This document shows positions 1-11,700 of a stretch of 64,000 nucleotides of DNA, piece after piece (within the stretch, counting starts at the first letter, position 1; each line of letters opens with the position of its first letter). The stretch covers positions 19,947,452 through 20,011,451 of the forward strand of contig OX235267.1 of NCBI GenBank assembly GCA_944472135.2, written 5' to 3'. This DNA comes from Trichobilharzia regenti. Its lineage: Eukaryota; Platyhelminthes; Trematoda; Strigeidida; Schistosomatidae. Position numbers and translations under genes: made by a program. The notes beneath the pieces were generated by a model. It saw only the letters and a list, made by a program, of their open reading frames with translations, searched no databases and was not told the DNA's origin.

Positions 1-550
1 CTGTGTTTAAATATATTGGAAGTTGTCTAGCTGGTCAAGGCGTAGTTCTTACATACTAGTTAGTCTTATAAATAATGAATATACCGTACAAGCGTTTACT
101 TTGATTTGCATGCCTAGCTCATAAGCTTTATGCCTGCACGTGGTATGCATCTAGGCCTGATAATCTGTGTGATGAGTCCTGTAAAACACGCTACTATCAT
201 GATTAAAGTAAGAAGAACAAAATTTAGAGGCTGACGATATAGACGTTCGCGAACAGTACTGGGTATATTAACGCAAGATCTTATGCCAACAACTTCTAAC
301 GCATTTGAATCTCGCGTACCAAAGACAAAGCAAAAGACTACAATCCGTTGTCCAAATTACAATATACATTTCGGAACCAAATCGCGGATTGGAGCAGAAA
401 CTAAGCTAGCTAGCTATCGTGCACGACAGTGACACGACGAAGTACCAAATGGCGCGATGCGTGACGGGAAGCCTTCAGCTAAATAAGTTGACTTAAACTC
501 TAAGGGTCAGCATCCAATGTTCACTGATGATTCCTATGGTCAATAATTTT
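1..550. other. Left-edge non-coding sequence
   Basis: No gene recognised. If the LTR start at 572 (minus) is right, part of this stretch may be the LTR of the adjoining gypsy-like remnant, but its other end was not found. Confidence 0.3.
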
Positions 551-1071
551 GGAAAATTATTTACCGCTACAGATCACTCCCCCCTAGTGGGGTCGTGAGG
601 ACCCTAAGACAGAACCGACCGGAAATAAAAAAACTCGATGGTTCCCTTTCGGGTGAAAAAATCCTCCAAGCCGCTTGGTGGCGTGCCTACTGGTCTGCCT
701 GCCTATGCTAATAGGGTGTTTGTACATAGATTCCTTGATGTCGTTCGTTGGATCCCATGCTTCGTTTTTTCCTGTCCAGTGCCCATAGCACCTGAAAAAG
801 GAAACAAGAACGCTAAGAACCATGTCAAGGAAAATGTACCAAATCAGCGTTTCTTTTAAAAAATGATGTGCATTTACCAGACAGTAAAATACTGCAAATT
901 TTAGAACATCGGAAAAAGTATACATCTAAATTTTTCGGTGCATTTAACATGTACTGTCAAAGAAACAAATTTACTTGTTTAGTGACACCGTATACAAAAA
1001 AATTGATGCATCTGAGAAGAAAAAATAATTAGTACCACAAGCGAATGAGTTGGGTGAGTCATTCGACTTCG

Positions 1072-1900
1072 TTATGTCAAATAAGTGTGAAGATATTCTG
1101 GGAACCTCACGGTACGTCCAGAGCGGGTTTTCTTAGGCGGCTCGACAGAAGATTCGGTAGCTGCCGCCGTGCTAGTAACTTCACAAAGGACCAAACGATC
1201 TTTGGTTACTTGCGGATTATGGGGTACGTTGAGCACTATGCTGACAGGATTACCTTCCAAGTAAGCCGATTTCAGACAGTCAATGCTGACGGTGTCCTCG
1301 CGGACATTTTTGTCTAAGACAAAGAATTTATCCGAACGTTTAATTACTTTATATGGTCCGTCGTATGGGGGTTCCAGAGGTCTGCGCACAGTCACGGTGA
1401 ACAAATATATGTGAAGAAGTTTTTAAACACGGGTGAACGAAAACATCAATGGACTGTGGACGAAGGGGAGCAGGTTTAACTGGACGCATGGCGTTTGTAA
1501 GCCTACTGACGTATGAAGCGTGATCCACAGCTGGTGGGAAGCTCGAGGGAGGAACAAATTCATCAGGCAGTCGTAGTGTTGTGCCATATACTAGCTCGGC
1601 GCTAGTACAACTAGCATCGGTTTTCAGGGTGTTTCGTATCCCTAGGAGAACTAACGGAGGGGATCCAGTCCAATGGGTATTGTTTGCAGCTGACAGAACA
1701 GCTTTCAACTGTCAGTATAGACGTTCTACCATAACATTAGCTTGAGGATGGTAGGCTGTTGTTCGAAAACGCATGCAACCTATGATTTTAGTCAGGGCAA
1801 AGAATAAGCCACTTTTGAATTGCCACCCGCGATCAGTTGTTATAGAAGATGGGCATCCAAAGTTGGCGATGCATCTTTCTAACAATAATAATATATTCTC
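1072..1900 (-). pseudogene. gypsy-like integrase fragment, broken
   Basis: ITTDRGWQFKSGLFF, then FRTTAYHPQANVMVERLY followed by an in-frame stop near 1710, then LVYGTTLRLPDEF. A frameshift near 1350-1400 leads to the chromodomain-like tail GPYKVIKRSDKFFV and SGRTVRFPEYL. The 5' part of integrase is lost between about 1900 and 2060. Confidence 0.8.
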
Positions 1901-2064
1901 ATTTTGTACATGAGGGACGCCAGTTTACAGTCATCATCAATATGATAAATTACATATACGATTAGCAATCATACTTAATAATAATGTTTTAATAAATTAC
2001 ATATTTTTTCCTACCTGTGTAGGACACACCAAATGTACAGGCATGGATAAGCATTATTTAAATT

Positions 2065-2805
2065 TCATAAATTTGGTTTATGGGTAAATTGCATGGTTGC
2101 TGATGTTTCAGCCAATTGAAGGCGCCTGGAGAAAAAGGCGAGTGGTTGCCACTCTTTGTTAACCAGCAGTTTTCGAACTGCGGCGATTGCAGTGTTTGAT
2201 GCATCAACCGAGATTCTGAAAGGTGCCGTTGGATCCTGATACATCAAAAGTGTTGCATTCGCAATGGCTCTTTTGACCTGGGTAAAAGCATTTCGAGCAG
2301 ACGCGTCAAGTTTGATAGACGTGTTACTCCCTGGAAGAAGGTCTGTCAATCGCTGAATCAGAGAGGCACGGTTGGGAATAAGGCATCGATAATAACTTAC
2401 CAAGCCGGTGAAAGTGCGGGGACTTTTCACCGTCTGTGGCTCTGGAAAGTTCAGTATAGCCTCGACCTTAGTAGCCAGTAGGCGAATGCCCCGGCAGTCA
2501 ATAGTGTGATCCAGGAAGTCGAGTGAATCAGCGCCTATTTGACACTTTTGGATATTAATGGTAACACCATGTTGACATAACCTTTCAAATGCCGAGTCCA
2601 AATATCTGAGGTGAGCTTCCTTGTCCGGACTGGCAATGAGGCATTCATCTAAGTATGCGTATACAAAGTCGAGACCGCGAAATACCTCAGTGATGAAGCG
2701 TTGAAATGTTTGGGCTGCATTTCGGAGACCAAATGGCATAAGTAGAAATTCGAAAAGTCCGAAAGGCCTAATGATAGCGTAATGGTTATTCTGGGGAATT
2801 ATTTA
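2065..2805 (-). pseudogene. gypsy-like reverse transcriptase/RNase H fragment
   Basis: Reads RPFGLFEFLLMPFGLRN, FQRFITEVFRGLDFVYAYLD and, further on, FRISVDASNTAI (RNase H start). The catalytic box is YLDE instead of YLDD, one base change that should abolish polymerase activity. The N-terminal part of RT is missing upstream of 2805. Confidence 0.85.
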
Positions 2806-3289
2806 CCACTACAAAACCAAGCAGAATAAAGTGGTGTCATTTTAGTCTAATAATAATAATCTAATTAAATTCCAAAAACAGTACTTATACAGAATGGAAT
2901 TCTCAGAATTTGTCACAATTTTGCGTTTGAATTACTTAAAATATAAATTAACCACAGGAATTCGTACACAGTTACGGTATTAAGTTAGGAATATTTTGGA
3001 GAGGATTATAAACATGAGAATTATAACAGTAAAGCTTGGTGGGATAAAGATAGTGAGAATGGTCTATTCACGAGTGCAAATGAGGTCAGTTAGTTCGTCC
3101 CTGGCACTATTCTGATCACATGAAATACGTGTTTCTCAATGTAAAGTGTCGGACGAAATATTCTCTTGGAATTCGGTAAGACTTTGGGAAGACCAGGATA
3201 ACTCAGAAGGAAGAATTAATCGAAGTTACTTAACGTCAGACTTGATTTCTATATCAGTGCCATCAGTTGTAAAACGACCATGGAAATTA

Positions 3290-3601
3290 ACAGGATCATT
3301 TAACTTTCTTTTACATCAGAAACTGAAATTAACGGTCAGCCATTTGGATGGATTCAGTTTAAGACTATTTACTGGCTCCTGATAGAAAGCTGTTCATCTT
3401 AGTACGGTGTAGCCGGGAGTTAACGGGCATTGAAACAGTTAGGTCATCCGCATACTTAACAAAGTAGTTATGCAGATATCGCAGTTGTTGATCATAGAAA
3501 TGATGGATATTAGGCGATATCGCATTATTCAATGGCATATTGATGATGTCACTGCATATTAATAGATTGGCGAAGTAGCTTTCAACCCTAATATACTGCA
3601 T
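3290..3601 (-). mobile_element. Non-LTR retrotransposon RT fragment
   Basis: Minus strand reads YLHNYFVKYADDLTVSMPVN, the catalytic YADD box of a LINE reverse transcriptase, followed after a frameshift by a LKLNPSK-like segment. The copy is short and broken. It seems related to the fragment at 21480-22680. Confidence 0.7.
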
Positions 3602-6600
3602 TTACTTGTAATATAGACTTGGCGGTTAGTAATATACGCACTTGCGACTGGCTAGATAAGGCGTTTTTAGCGTACCGAACAGTACATAATAATTATTCAA
3701 CTTGCTAAATCCTACTTAGTTTCTACAAAGTGCTATTGTATAGAAAAAGACTCGAAATCGGAAGAACGACTTAAGTAACAGTCTCACAATACCATAGTAA
3801 AATCTCCATCTTATTAACTGAGCTTAACATACATTGATCCGAATTCACTTGTTACAAGAGCACATAGTATAGCGATGCACTCAAATAGTCTAGAGGATGT
3901 GGAAATCTAGAGTATATTAAACATTTCACTAATTTACAAAGGAAAATTCCGATGAAGGGTATTAGCACTAGTTTGATCGAATGATATTTCCGCTGATGTC
4001 ATATTCGACAACCTCAGTATATCTTAAAAAAATAAAGCACATATAAGGACTAGAACAGCATGAAGCTATGAAAGATAATTCTGCATATTAGCATACACTA
4101 TGAATACAGTGGTTCGGTTAATACTAAGTAATATTTCATGCAAATAAATGTATTCGTAGTCCACAGCTGGTATTTATATGGACACCGTAAGCACCAATAG
4201 GCCTCATATATTTTCCAGTATTAGAGGATTATACGCAAATTCCAAGACAATCTATGAAACATCCACACTGTCTAGGCGTCATTCTCTCATCAAGCTTACT
4301 TGTAGATCAACTTCACACTAAATATGGCTGCATTAAATGAGATATCACAAACGTATGACTTGAAAATTGATCCAGAATCTCAGTAACGTGTAGTGAGCAT
4401 AGTTTTATGAATCCTACAGAAATTACATTCTCATATTTCGGAAACTATCGCAATCAGATGTGAGCTGAGCATGCCTCAGCTCTAAACTGCTATGCACAGT
4501 GTTAACATGTTACTGCAGCATACATAAGAACTTAAAATATTGTAGGATATGCGAACCTATTGTGTTGATGAGGACAACAATATCATATTATAATGCAACC
4601 TAGGCATTCAATCGTGAGACTATATCTGTACTGCATTATGCAAATGGAAATTTCAGGAGAAATTCATCTCCACTATTGGTGATCAAAAATATTGTAGCAT
4701 TAAGTATACACTGTCAGTGGAAATTGTATAACAGACAATAGATTGATAATAATAAGGCTGAATAGATTCAGTTCTTATAATCACTATGATTCTTGTGTTT
4801 AATCATACCATATAATGAATTAATGCATTAAGTGGAACAGCAAGGAAATTCAAAATGAGTAATTACCTTCTCCACGGCAGCCTGTAGACGGCCGTAGGTC
4901 ATTTGATCAGCTGATGGATATTGGCGTTATTTATTGAAAAAACGTCAAGGTTATGTCATTTTTCGTTGTTTTACACACTTTTTACTTATATTCCTGCTAA
5001 AAGTTGATGAAATACGGCGTATTTAGCAGAAAGAACATATGATGGTGTCCTTATCCGGCCGTAGCTTACAGGCAGTTTACAGTTTGTTGAAAGACCTACT
5101 TTTCCGTTCAGAAAATGTCGAATTACTTGAAGGCACATGTTATAACGACTTTTTGTGATTTTTTTGCAGTTTAATGGATTACACATGGACATGATGAGGT
5201 GGGATAGCTCGTTTTGGTAATTATTTCACTTACTTTGTTGTGTACTTTTCCTAATGCTGACAAGGCTCCTCCACATGTATTTCTTTAAGAAAAATCTGCA
5301 GAAATACTTGGAAATTATATACGCATAGTATTTCCTTACTTTATGGCATAAACTTGACGTTTGCAGGCAGATGCAATATCGATTTTGTATTATTGAAAAA
5401 TGTTTACTGACGTAATTATATACAATTCAATTATTTCGTCATTTCAAACATATTTAACGGTTAATTATTGTGTTTACACTGATAACAATGTCTACATCTG
5501 TATAATTCTTATGTTCTTTTTCAGATAATATCTACTTTCGGGAATTTCATGGATTTGGGTGATAAAGAAAAAGATACCTGCACTGTTGTCGATTTTGTAT
5601 TACATGTTAATTCATTAATAAATGTATTCTTCGTTATTCGTTTGTTTATTCTACTTGATAAGACCGAATATTAGCCCTTGCGTAATTTGTGAGGTATGGA
5701 GTATATGAGGCTATCTTTGAAATACTAAGTAGGAGCAGATATTAGGAGAAGCCTATTGGTAAAAGGTTATGTTGTAGTCAAATAAAGTAAATATGCCTAA
5801 ACCGTAGAGGAGGTATTGCGATTATAAAGCGTTTCGAGTTATCTATTGTCTAAGCAGAATACATACACTGATTCGCGATTCATAGTCACAAAGTGAGAGT
5901 AAATCTACCTGAGATAGTTTGCTTGTGATTTCTGCATGTCGCAATGTACCATAAGGAGAGACTATACCTGCGCTGTTAGATGTATGACTCAGTGCAACTA
6001 CGGTTATCGTAATAATTAAAAACAGAATGCCTAGGGTTCTCAGCCAAAGAACACGATACGTTGCTATCTGCTCATATAATCACGTAAACAAAAGTTTTCC
6101 AGACGCCGCATTTACTCCTAACAGTTTACCCTCAACTTCTAACTTAGCACGTGCTACTTATGTTACTGGAACACAATCGCATTACAACAGAAGGAACACA
6201 GATTCATTGAAAAATTGTTTATTAAACAAAAATCAGATTTCAAATGTACAGATAATTCAGATGAGTATTTACCGTCAGTAAGTTCCATCTGCGTACACGG
6301 CACATATATGTTTTTCCATAAGTCTGAAAAGGTTTAAGAAAAGCATAATTAACTTGGGTATTACATGTATGATTTGAATAAAAAATTTTCCTGATAAGCA
6401 TTTACAAGTAATCACTTTACAAACAATATATATATAAGTAGCCCAATAGTTTTCACTAAACTTAAGGGACTTCGCAACTTATCGTTTGTCGATATCTAGT
6501 AGGTCCATCGAAGCATCATGAAATGATAAAATTATTTAACGACAAGTTATGCAGTAGTTTTCAAAGCTTGTACAAATAATTTAGCAAATATGACAACAAC

Positions 6601-8327
6601 TTTATGACAAATAATAGGTCTTGACAGCAATAATAATAACATTCATGATCATAGTGACTATAAAAACAATAATAGGTATTATTATCGCAACGAATTCATC
6701 ATTAACTTAGATAGACAACTAACAATAATACAATCATATCAAATAAATGTATCACTTAATCTTAAGAAGCATGTTTTTACTTACTTTCACTGTATTCTCT
6801 CAATACTAATGTGCTCAATTAGCTTATTCCAACTGAATTTAAGATTAATTCTGAAAGTGAGTGGAGATCCAGTTTATGTCAAATAAAAACATGTAACTTA
6901 CATGTATTACACTGCTTACTGAGACATCTGGTACCTGCTTTCCGATCTTCGTGACAAGAACACAGTTCATCTAGGTTTACCTACATATACAAAAGTATAC
7001 GTATATGCTGCATCAACCATGCCGTTTTTATCATGATTAGCCAGACCACTGTGTATATTATACTTATTTAAGGATCTCTGAAAATAATGGTCAAGCGATA
7101 ATTGAAGTTGCGTGAAGTTATTACCTCTTCAGGACATTGTTTGCATTCTTGACACTCCTGAGAAGTCCTTAGATCATAATTTGGCATGAATTCGTTGAAT
7201 TCAGCAAATAAATCCACTGCTATATCATTTCTCTCCTGAGCTGTAATAATTTGTGTTGTCAACTATCTCTCCAATTTGAGAAAACGTTCACGGAAATTCA
7301 GAACTTAACCAAGCAGCTGAATGATGTTTGAAATTACCTCGACTCGAATGACAAACTGGCCAATCACAAGCGAGCGAATCGCTTGTTTATCTCATTCGCG
7401 GTCACTCAAAATTACGGCCGTCCACAGTCTGCCCTTCTCCACTGCACAGCACTTGCTGCAATCATGACCTACATCTGTTAGCCTATTAGTCACTTAAGCA
7501 GACAGTGGCCCAATGTTAATAGATTTGAGATATTTATTATCCATTGAATCCACATAACCCATGTTACAACGCACCAATTAGTGCAAATACATACGAAATC
7601 CACTCAGAGATAACCTTTCAACTTACCATAATTCCCGTCCAGCCACAGATAGAGTGAAGAGCACATCTACATAATAATTTAGGTTCCCACAGACGATTCT
7701 GTTGGCATTTACAGGCGATTTTCAAGGACCAATAGAATTATTTTGCCAAAAAGTACCGTTCTTCTTACGAAAATAGGCTGCATTGATGTCTTGAGACGTG
7801 AAGTCTTCACTGAATGATACTATGCTGAGAGGTGCAACTTCTAAATAAAGTAGACTATTTGTGTGGATAACATCACCCTCCAATTATCCTATCTTCCTCA
7901 TTATAGCGATATTTTGACGCAGTCTGCTTGAAACACTAATCATTGCAACCAATATACTAAGAGTGTGACGCAGTCAAGTCACATGACGCGAACACCAACA
8001 TAACTAGCCAGAAAATGGGAATTCCCATCGATCCAGATAACATATAAAATAATTTTAATAAAACTTATTGACAAAAAATTTCCAAACGAAATTTCAACAG
8101 AACTTGATATATAAGTTCAGCTCTCAAAGGAACACTTTGGTTCAAACTATCTCTTTTAAGTGTTATTAATCTTCGGCGCTCCTTTCCAATGAATTCGCTC
8201 CTTAGGATTTTATATTTCGGTCTTTTTGTCAAGTCAGTCCCTGAGTTATGAGACCGTCCCGTAGTCAACCCAGTGACAGAGTAAGTAAAAATGCTTTCTA
8301 ACCTTTCTTTTCAAATCCTTAACTTTT
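3602..8327. other. Long AT-rich region upstream of ATAD2, no gene seen
   Basis: No coding exon, tRNA or recognisable mobile element. A loose inverted pair (GCCTGTA with GGCCGTA) occurs at about 4882-4897 and 5056-5073. The promoter of ATAD2 may lie in the right part, but no element could be identified. Confidence 0.4.
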
Positions 8328-8448
8328 AAACAGCCTGAAGTTCCCAACCATAAATTCATATATGAATGTGTATGTATATATTAATCAGCATGCGTCACTA
8401 TATTCGTCGGGTCTAAGTAGTGATTTATATAGAGACTTCAGGCTGTTT
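8328..8448. repeat. Perfect 14-nt inverted repeat
   Basis: AAACAGCCTGAAGT at 8328-8341 is the exact reverse complement of ACTTCAGGCTGTTT at 8435-8448, 93 nt apart. Could be a small MITE-like element or a hairpin in the upstream region of ATAD2. Confidence 0.7.
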
Positions 8449-8641
8449 TTTGCTAAGGAAAATAAGTTCTGTTTGCTCTCGCTTTTTAAATCATAAGCTT
8501 CGGAGTTTTCGAGCAAGTCTTCAGACTTCATCTCCCTGTGCTATCTCTAGTACCCCCCAGCATGTACTCTGAAAGTACTCAAATCTTCGGAGTGTCTTCA
8601 AATTACTATTTATATGGCTGTGTGAGGTTATAATGGTCTGG

Positions 8642-8671
8642 TTTTTCGTTTCTTTTTAGGGACATAGCCTC
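8642..8671 (+). promoter_or_regulatory. Splice acceptor and very short 5'UTR before the ATAD2 start codon
   Basis: TTTTTCGTTTCTTTTTAG ends at 8659, only 12 nt before the ATG. Either a 5'UTR intron ends here or this is a spliced-leader trans-splice site; flatworm mRNAs often use such sites close to the start codon. No upstream UTR exon or core promoter could be recognised. Confidence 0.5.
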
Positions 8672-8785
8672 ATGACAATGCGCATCACTAGGTCTTCGTT
8701 TAGGATGTCTGGAAACAATGAAATTTCTCATGATGCCGACATATCAGATCTAACGTTTCAAAGTCTAGAAAACCGTCTAAATACA
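8672..8785 (+). CDS. ATAD2: ATAD2 exon 1 (start codon)
   Basis: Residues 1-38, opening MTMRITRS; ends in phase 0 at a GTGAGT donor. The ATG at 8672 is the first in frame after a pyrimidine-rich acceptor at 8651-8659. A second ATG at 8678 and a third at 8702 are also in frame, so the true start could be a few codons later. No domain in this segment. Confidence 0.7.
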
Positions 8786-11700
8786 GTGAGTGCCTAGGAA
8801 ATTATTTATTTTGAATATTGCATATGTGTAGCAGATTGTTTTTATAATATCACTTTCTATTTTTAACTATCATAAGGGTTGAAATGAAATAAAAATGGTA
8901 GAGCCTGCGAAAGTCTCACTTTTGCAGAGCACAGTTATTTCATACGACAATATTTCTATGGTCTAAATATTATTGCTGCAGTAATATGGTTGAATTTAGG
9001 ACAAGTACTCAAAATATAAGTTAATTTATCCACATAGAATCAGAATAATAATTTTAGTACTTTTCCAGAATCATATGTATACTTTGTCCGCTCTGGTCTT
9101 ATTTACACCTCCGCAGATAAAGCTACGTTCCACGGATTAGGATGTTCTAAACTTGGGAGCCGTAAGATTTAATCATGTTGCACTCTAATTTTGTTAATAT
9201 AATAGTTCCACGTAAGTGCCAAAATCATAACTGAAAACTATAAGAAAGCCCGCTCATCTGAAGAGTGAAGGTTTTCGTGATCATCTGAGGACCTACTTTG
9301 GCTCGTAAATATGACAGAAGTCGCCACTTACTTATTCAAGTGCTTTCACTAGCCACTCGAAATTGCGTATCTGCGAGGTATTAGCTTAAATATGCAAATC
9401 CAGGCTAACATATTTCAAGATTTTACTCCCGCCGTGTCATCGATGTGCCTGCATATCCTGTGGCATTGATAAGCTTTGCTATCTTGTTCCCTCCATTTGA
9501 ATACTGTTAGTGATCTAAGGTTGCCTAATGAACACAGCATGTGAAAATCTCATGAAAAGATGGTATACATAATGGTCGGCATTAGTGGTGTCTATTCAGG
9601 TGAGGCACAGTAAGTGTAGAATAATGAGGACAAAATCGATCTGGGAGAAAACAAAGAGTGAGTGCATCTACACTCTATCATCAAAAGTCTCCAGACATTG
9701 TTAGCATCTCGAGGACCTCAACCAAACAGTCTGCATCTCCGTACGTGGCTGGCCTAACGAACAGTCAAAGAATTCATACACTGATGTCACGTTTTGATTT
9801 CATTACCTTCAACTCTTTTTCAACCTAATCGTATGTTAACTAACATTGCTCAACGAAAGGGGCGATGGCTTGGAATACGTAATTAGTACCCTAGCTAACT
9901 CAATCAATGTAGCTTCTCGACCTCATCGACTGACTGTCTCGTATCTAACCCTCTACACCTAGCACTAATAATACCATATTGTCACTTAACGTGGGTGATA
10001 GAATGTAAACACCTGTGATCAAACACAGCTAGTCTCTTCGACCGTTCTACTTCCAATGGCCATATCTCGCAGCCATAAAAAAGAATGTGAACTGCTGCAC
10101 AGCATACAGACTACAGGATTGACTATATGTCAGTACTATCGAATGTAAGCAACCTTGTAGAGACAGTGGTCATGAAATCTTGTAGACATAGAGAAAAAAT
10201 ACGTCAGGAATGCTTTCACCAAAGCGGTTTATACCCTATATTTTCCAGTTAGATTTATGTAAGGTTCGTGTTGATAGATACTTCATTGGTATATAAGGTT
10301 GTAAATTTAAATGTTTAACTAGAAATCTTATCGTACATGTCCTAACTGCTACTCTCATGACCACTCAGGTGAACAAACGTTTTGATAGTTTCTAGTGGTT
10401 GGTTTGGAAGGGTAAGTGCAAATATAAAATCCTGTCAACCTTGTAAGAGTATTTTCCAATATGATTGTGCAAAGCGAATATCATACCCACAGATAGTGTT
10501 ATCGAAGTTATATGCAATTTGAATATCAACTACCTACACCTCGTTTAATTTTAGCGATGTCTAAGAAATGTAACCGATTGTATGGTCAGATAAAAGTGTA
10601 ATAATAATAATTAACTTTATTCCAAAAGCAGTTATAGCAGTTCAATGCTCCGAATCCTATTCAACAATTTATATTATTCAACAACCACATGCATTTTGAT
10701 ACGCTAGACAGTGAACTACTTCAGTATTTGTGAGCACCAGTGCTACTAGCTGTCTGTCCAAACCTCAGTATTGGGTGTGGAATTCTAACCCTCAGCTCAA
10801 TAATTAAAATTTGAGTACCTCATCGGAGGAACCATAAACTCACTGCAAGTTACCTGGCTGAAGTACTTGTGATGCCAAGAGAATTTACACAAGAAGTCTT
10901 CGTTATATCCCTGAAAATTGTTTATGATAGTGTTGTCGTATTCACTTTTTTCACTTTCCATATTCCTAACTCTTTAGCAACCTTTACTTACACATTCTGT
11001 CGGCTGTAGCTCTGGCTGTGGTACTTGACTTTCAGCCAGTAAGTCTCTAGTTCGAATGTTTCTTCATATATGATTACAACTGATTACTATAATTGGTTTC
11101 CACATAATAAGTGTATGTATGTGACTGAGTTCTTTCACGGTCTCCCACTATAATATGATTCTATTTTCCATCTCTTTTGTAAGCTAGTTGGAAATGTTCT
11201 ATTTTGAACTTATGTGGTGTTATAAAGGGTTCTGTGTGGGCGCCTATTTCTGAACAAGTTTCCAGTAAACAGTCTCACTAAGTAAACTGTATACTACTGC
11301 TTTTTGACTGTTAGTCTGAAACAATTGTGACAACTCATAGGCAGCTGATGAGAAAAAGACTGATGATCTATGCATCTACTACTTGAAAACCTGCAGACTT
11401 CTTGCAAATAAGTTATTTGCGCACTTCATGAACTCTACAAAGCATAATGATCACCGATAATTAAAGTCCAGTCGACAATATATTTGAACCTTGACAATTG
11501 TCATCCATAAACAGAAAATTCCTATACTGACTCATAGGAAGAAGATTCTTTCTATGGATGGATGTAATGAATATTTCATTCTAGAATGACGGAACGACTT
11601 CAGTTTCATCTATTTACTCGATCAAGTTAGTCTCGTTTTTATACGTGGAAAGTTGTTTAATTCATTTACCGCGGTTGAATTTCGTATGGATTTTCTGTAA

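Larger units (their letters stand above)
551..2811 (-). mobile_element. Ty3/gypsy-like LTR retrotransposon remnant
   Basis: Minus-strand pol pieces in the order RT/RNase H (about 2805-2065), integrase (about 1900-1349) and integrase tail (1404-1072). Beyond the coding end, the minus strand at about 590-573 has a purine-rich tract (AGGGGGGAGTGATC) directly followed by TGTAGCGGTAAATAATT, a plausible polypurine tract and LTR start. No complete LTR pair was found; the copy is dead. Confidence 0.75.

Noticed and set aside
168..197. Hammerhead-like GTGATGAGTCC
   Set aside because: No GAAA strand and no stem II partner follow.
4882..5073. Loose inverted pair with GGCCGTA
   Set aside because: Pairing is imperfect and short; no target-site duplication seen.
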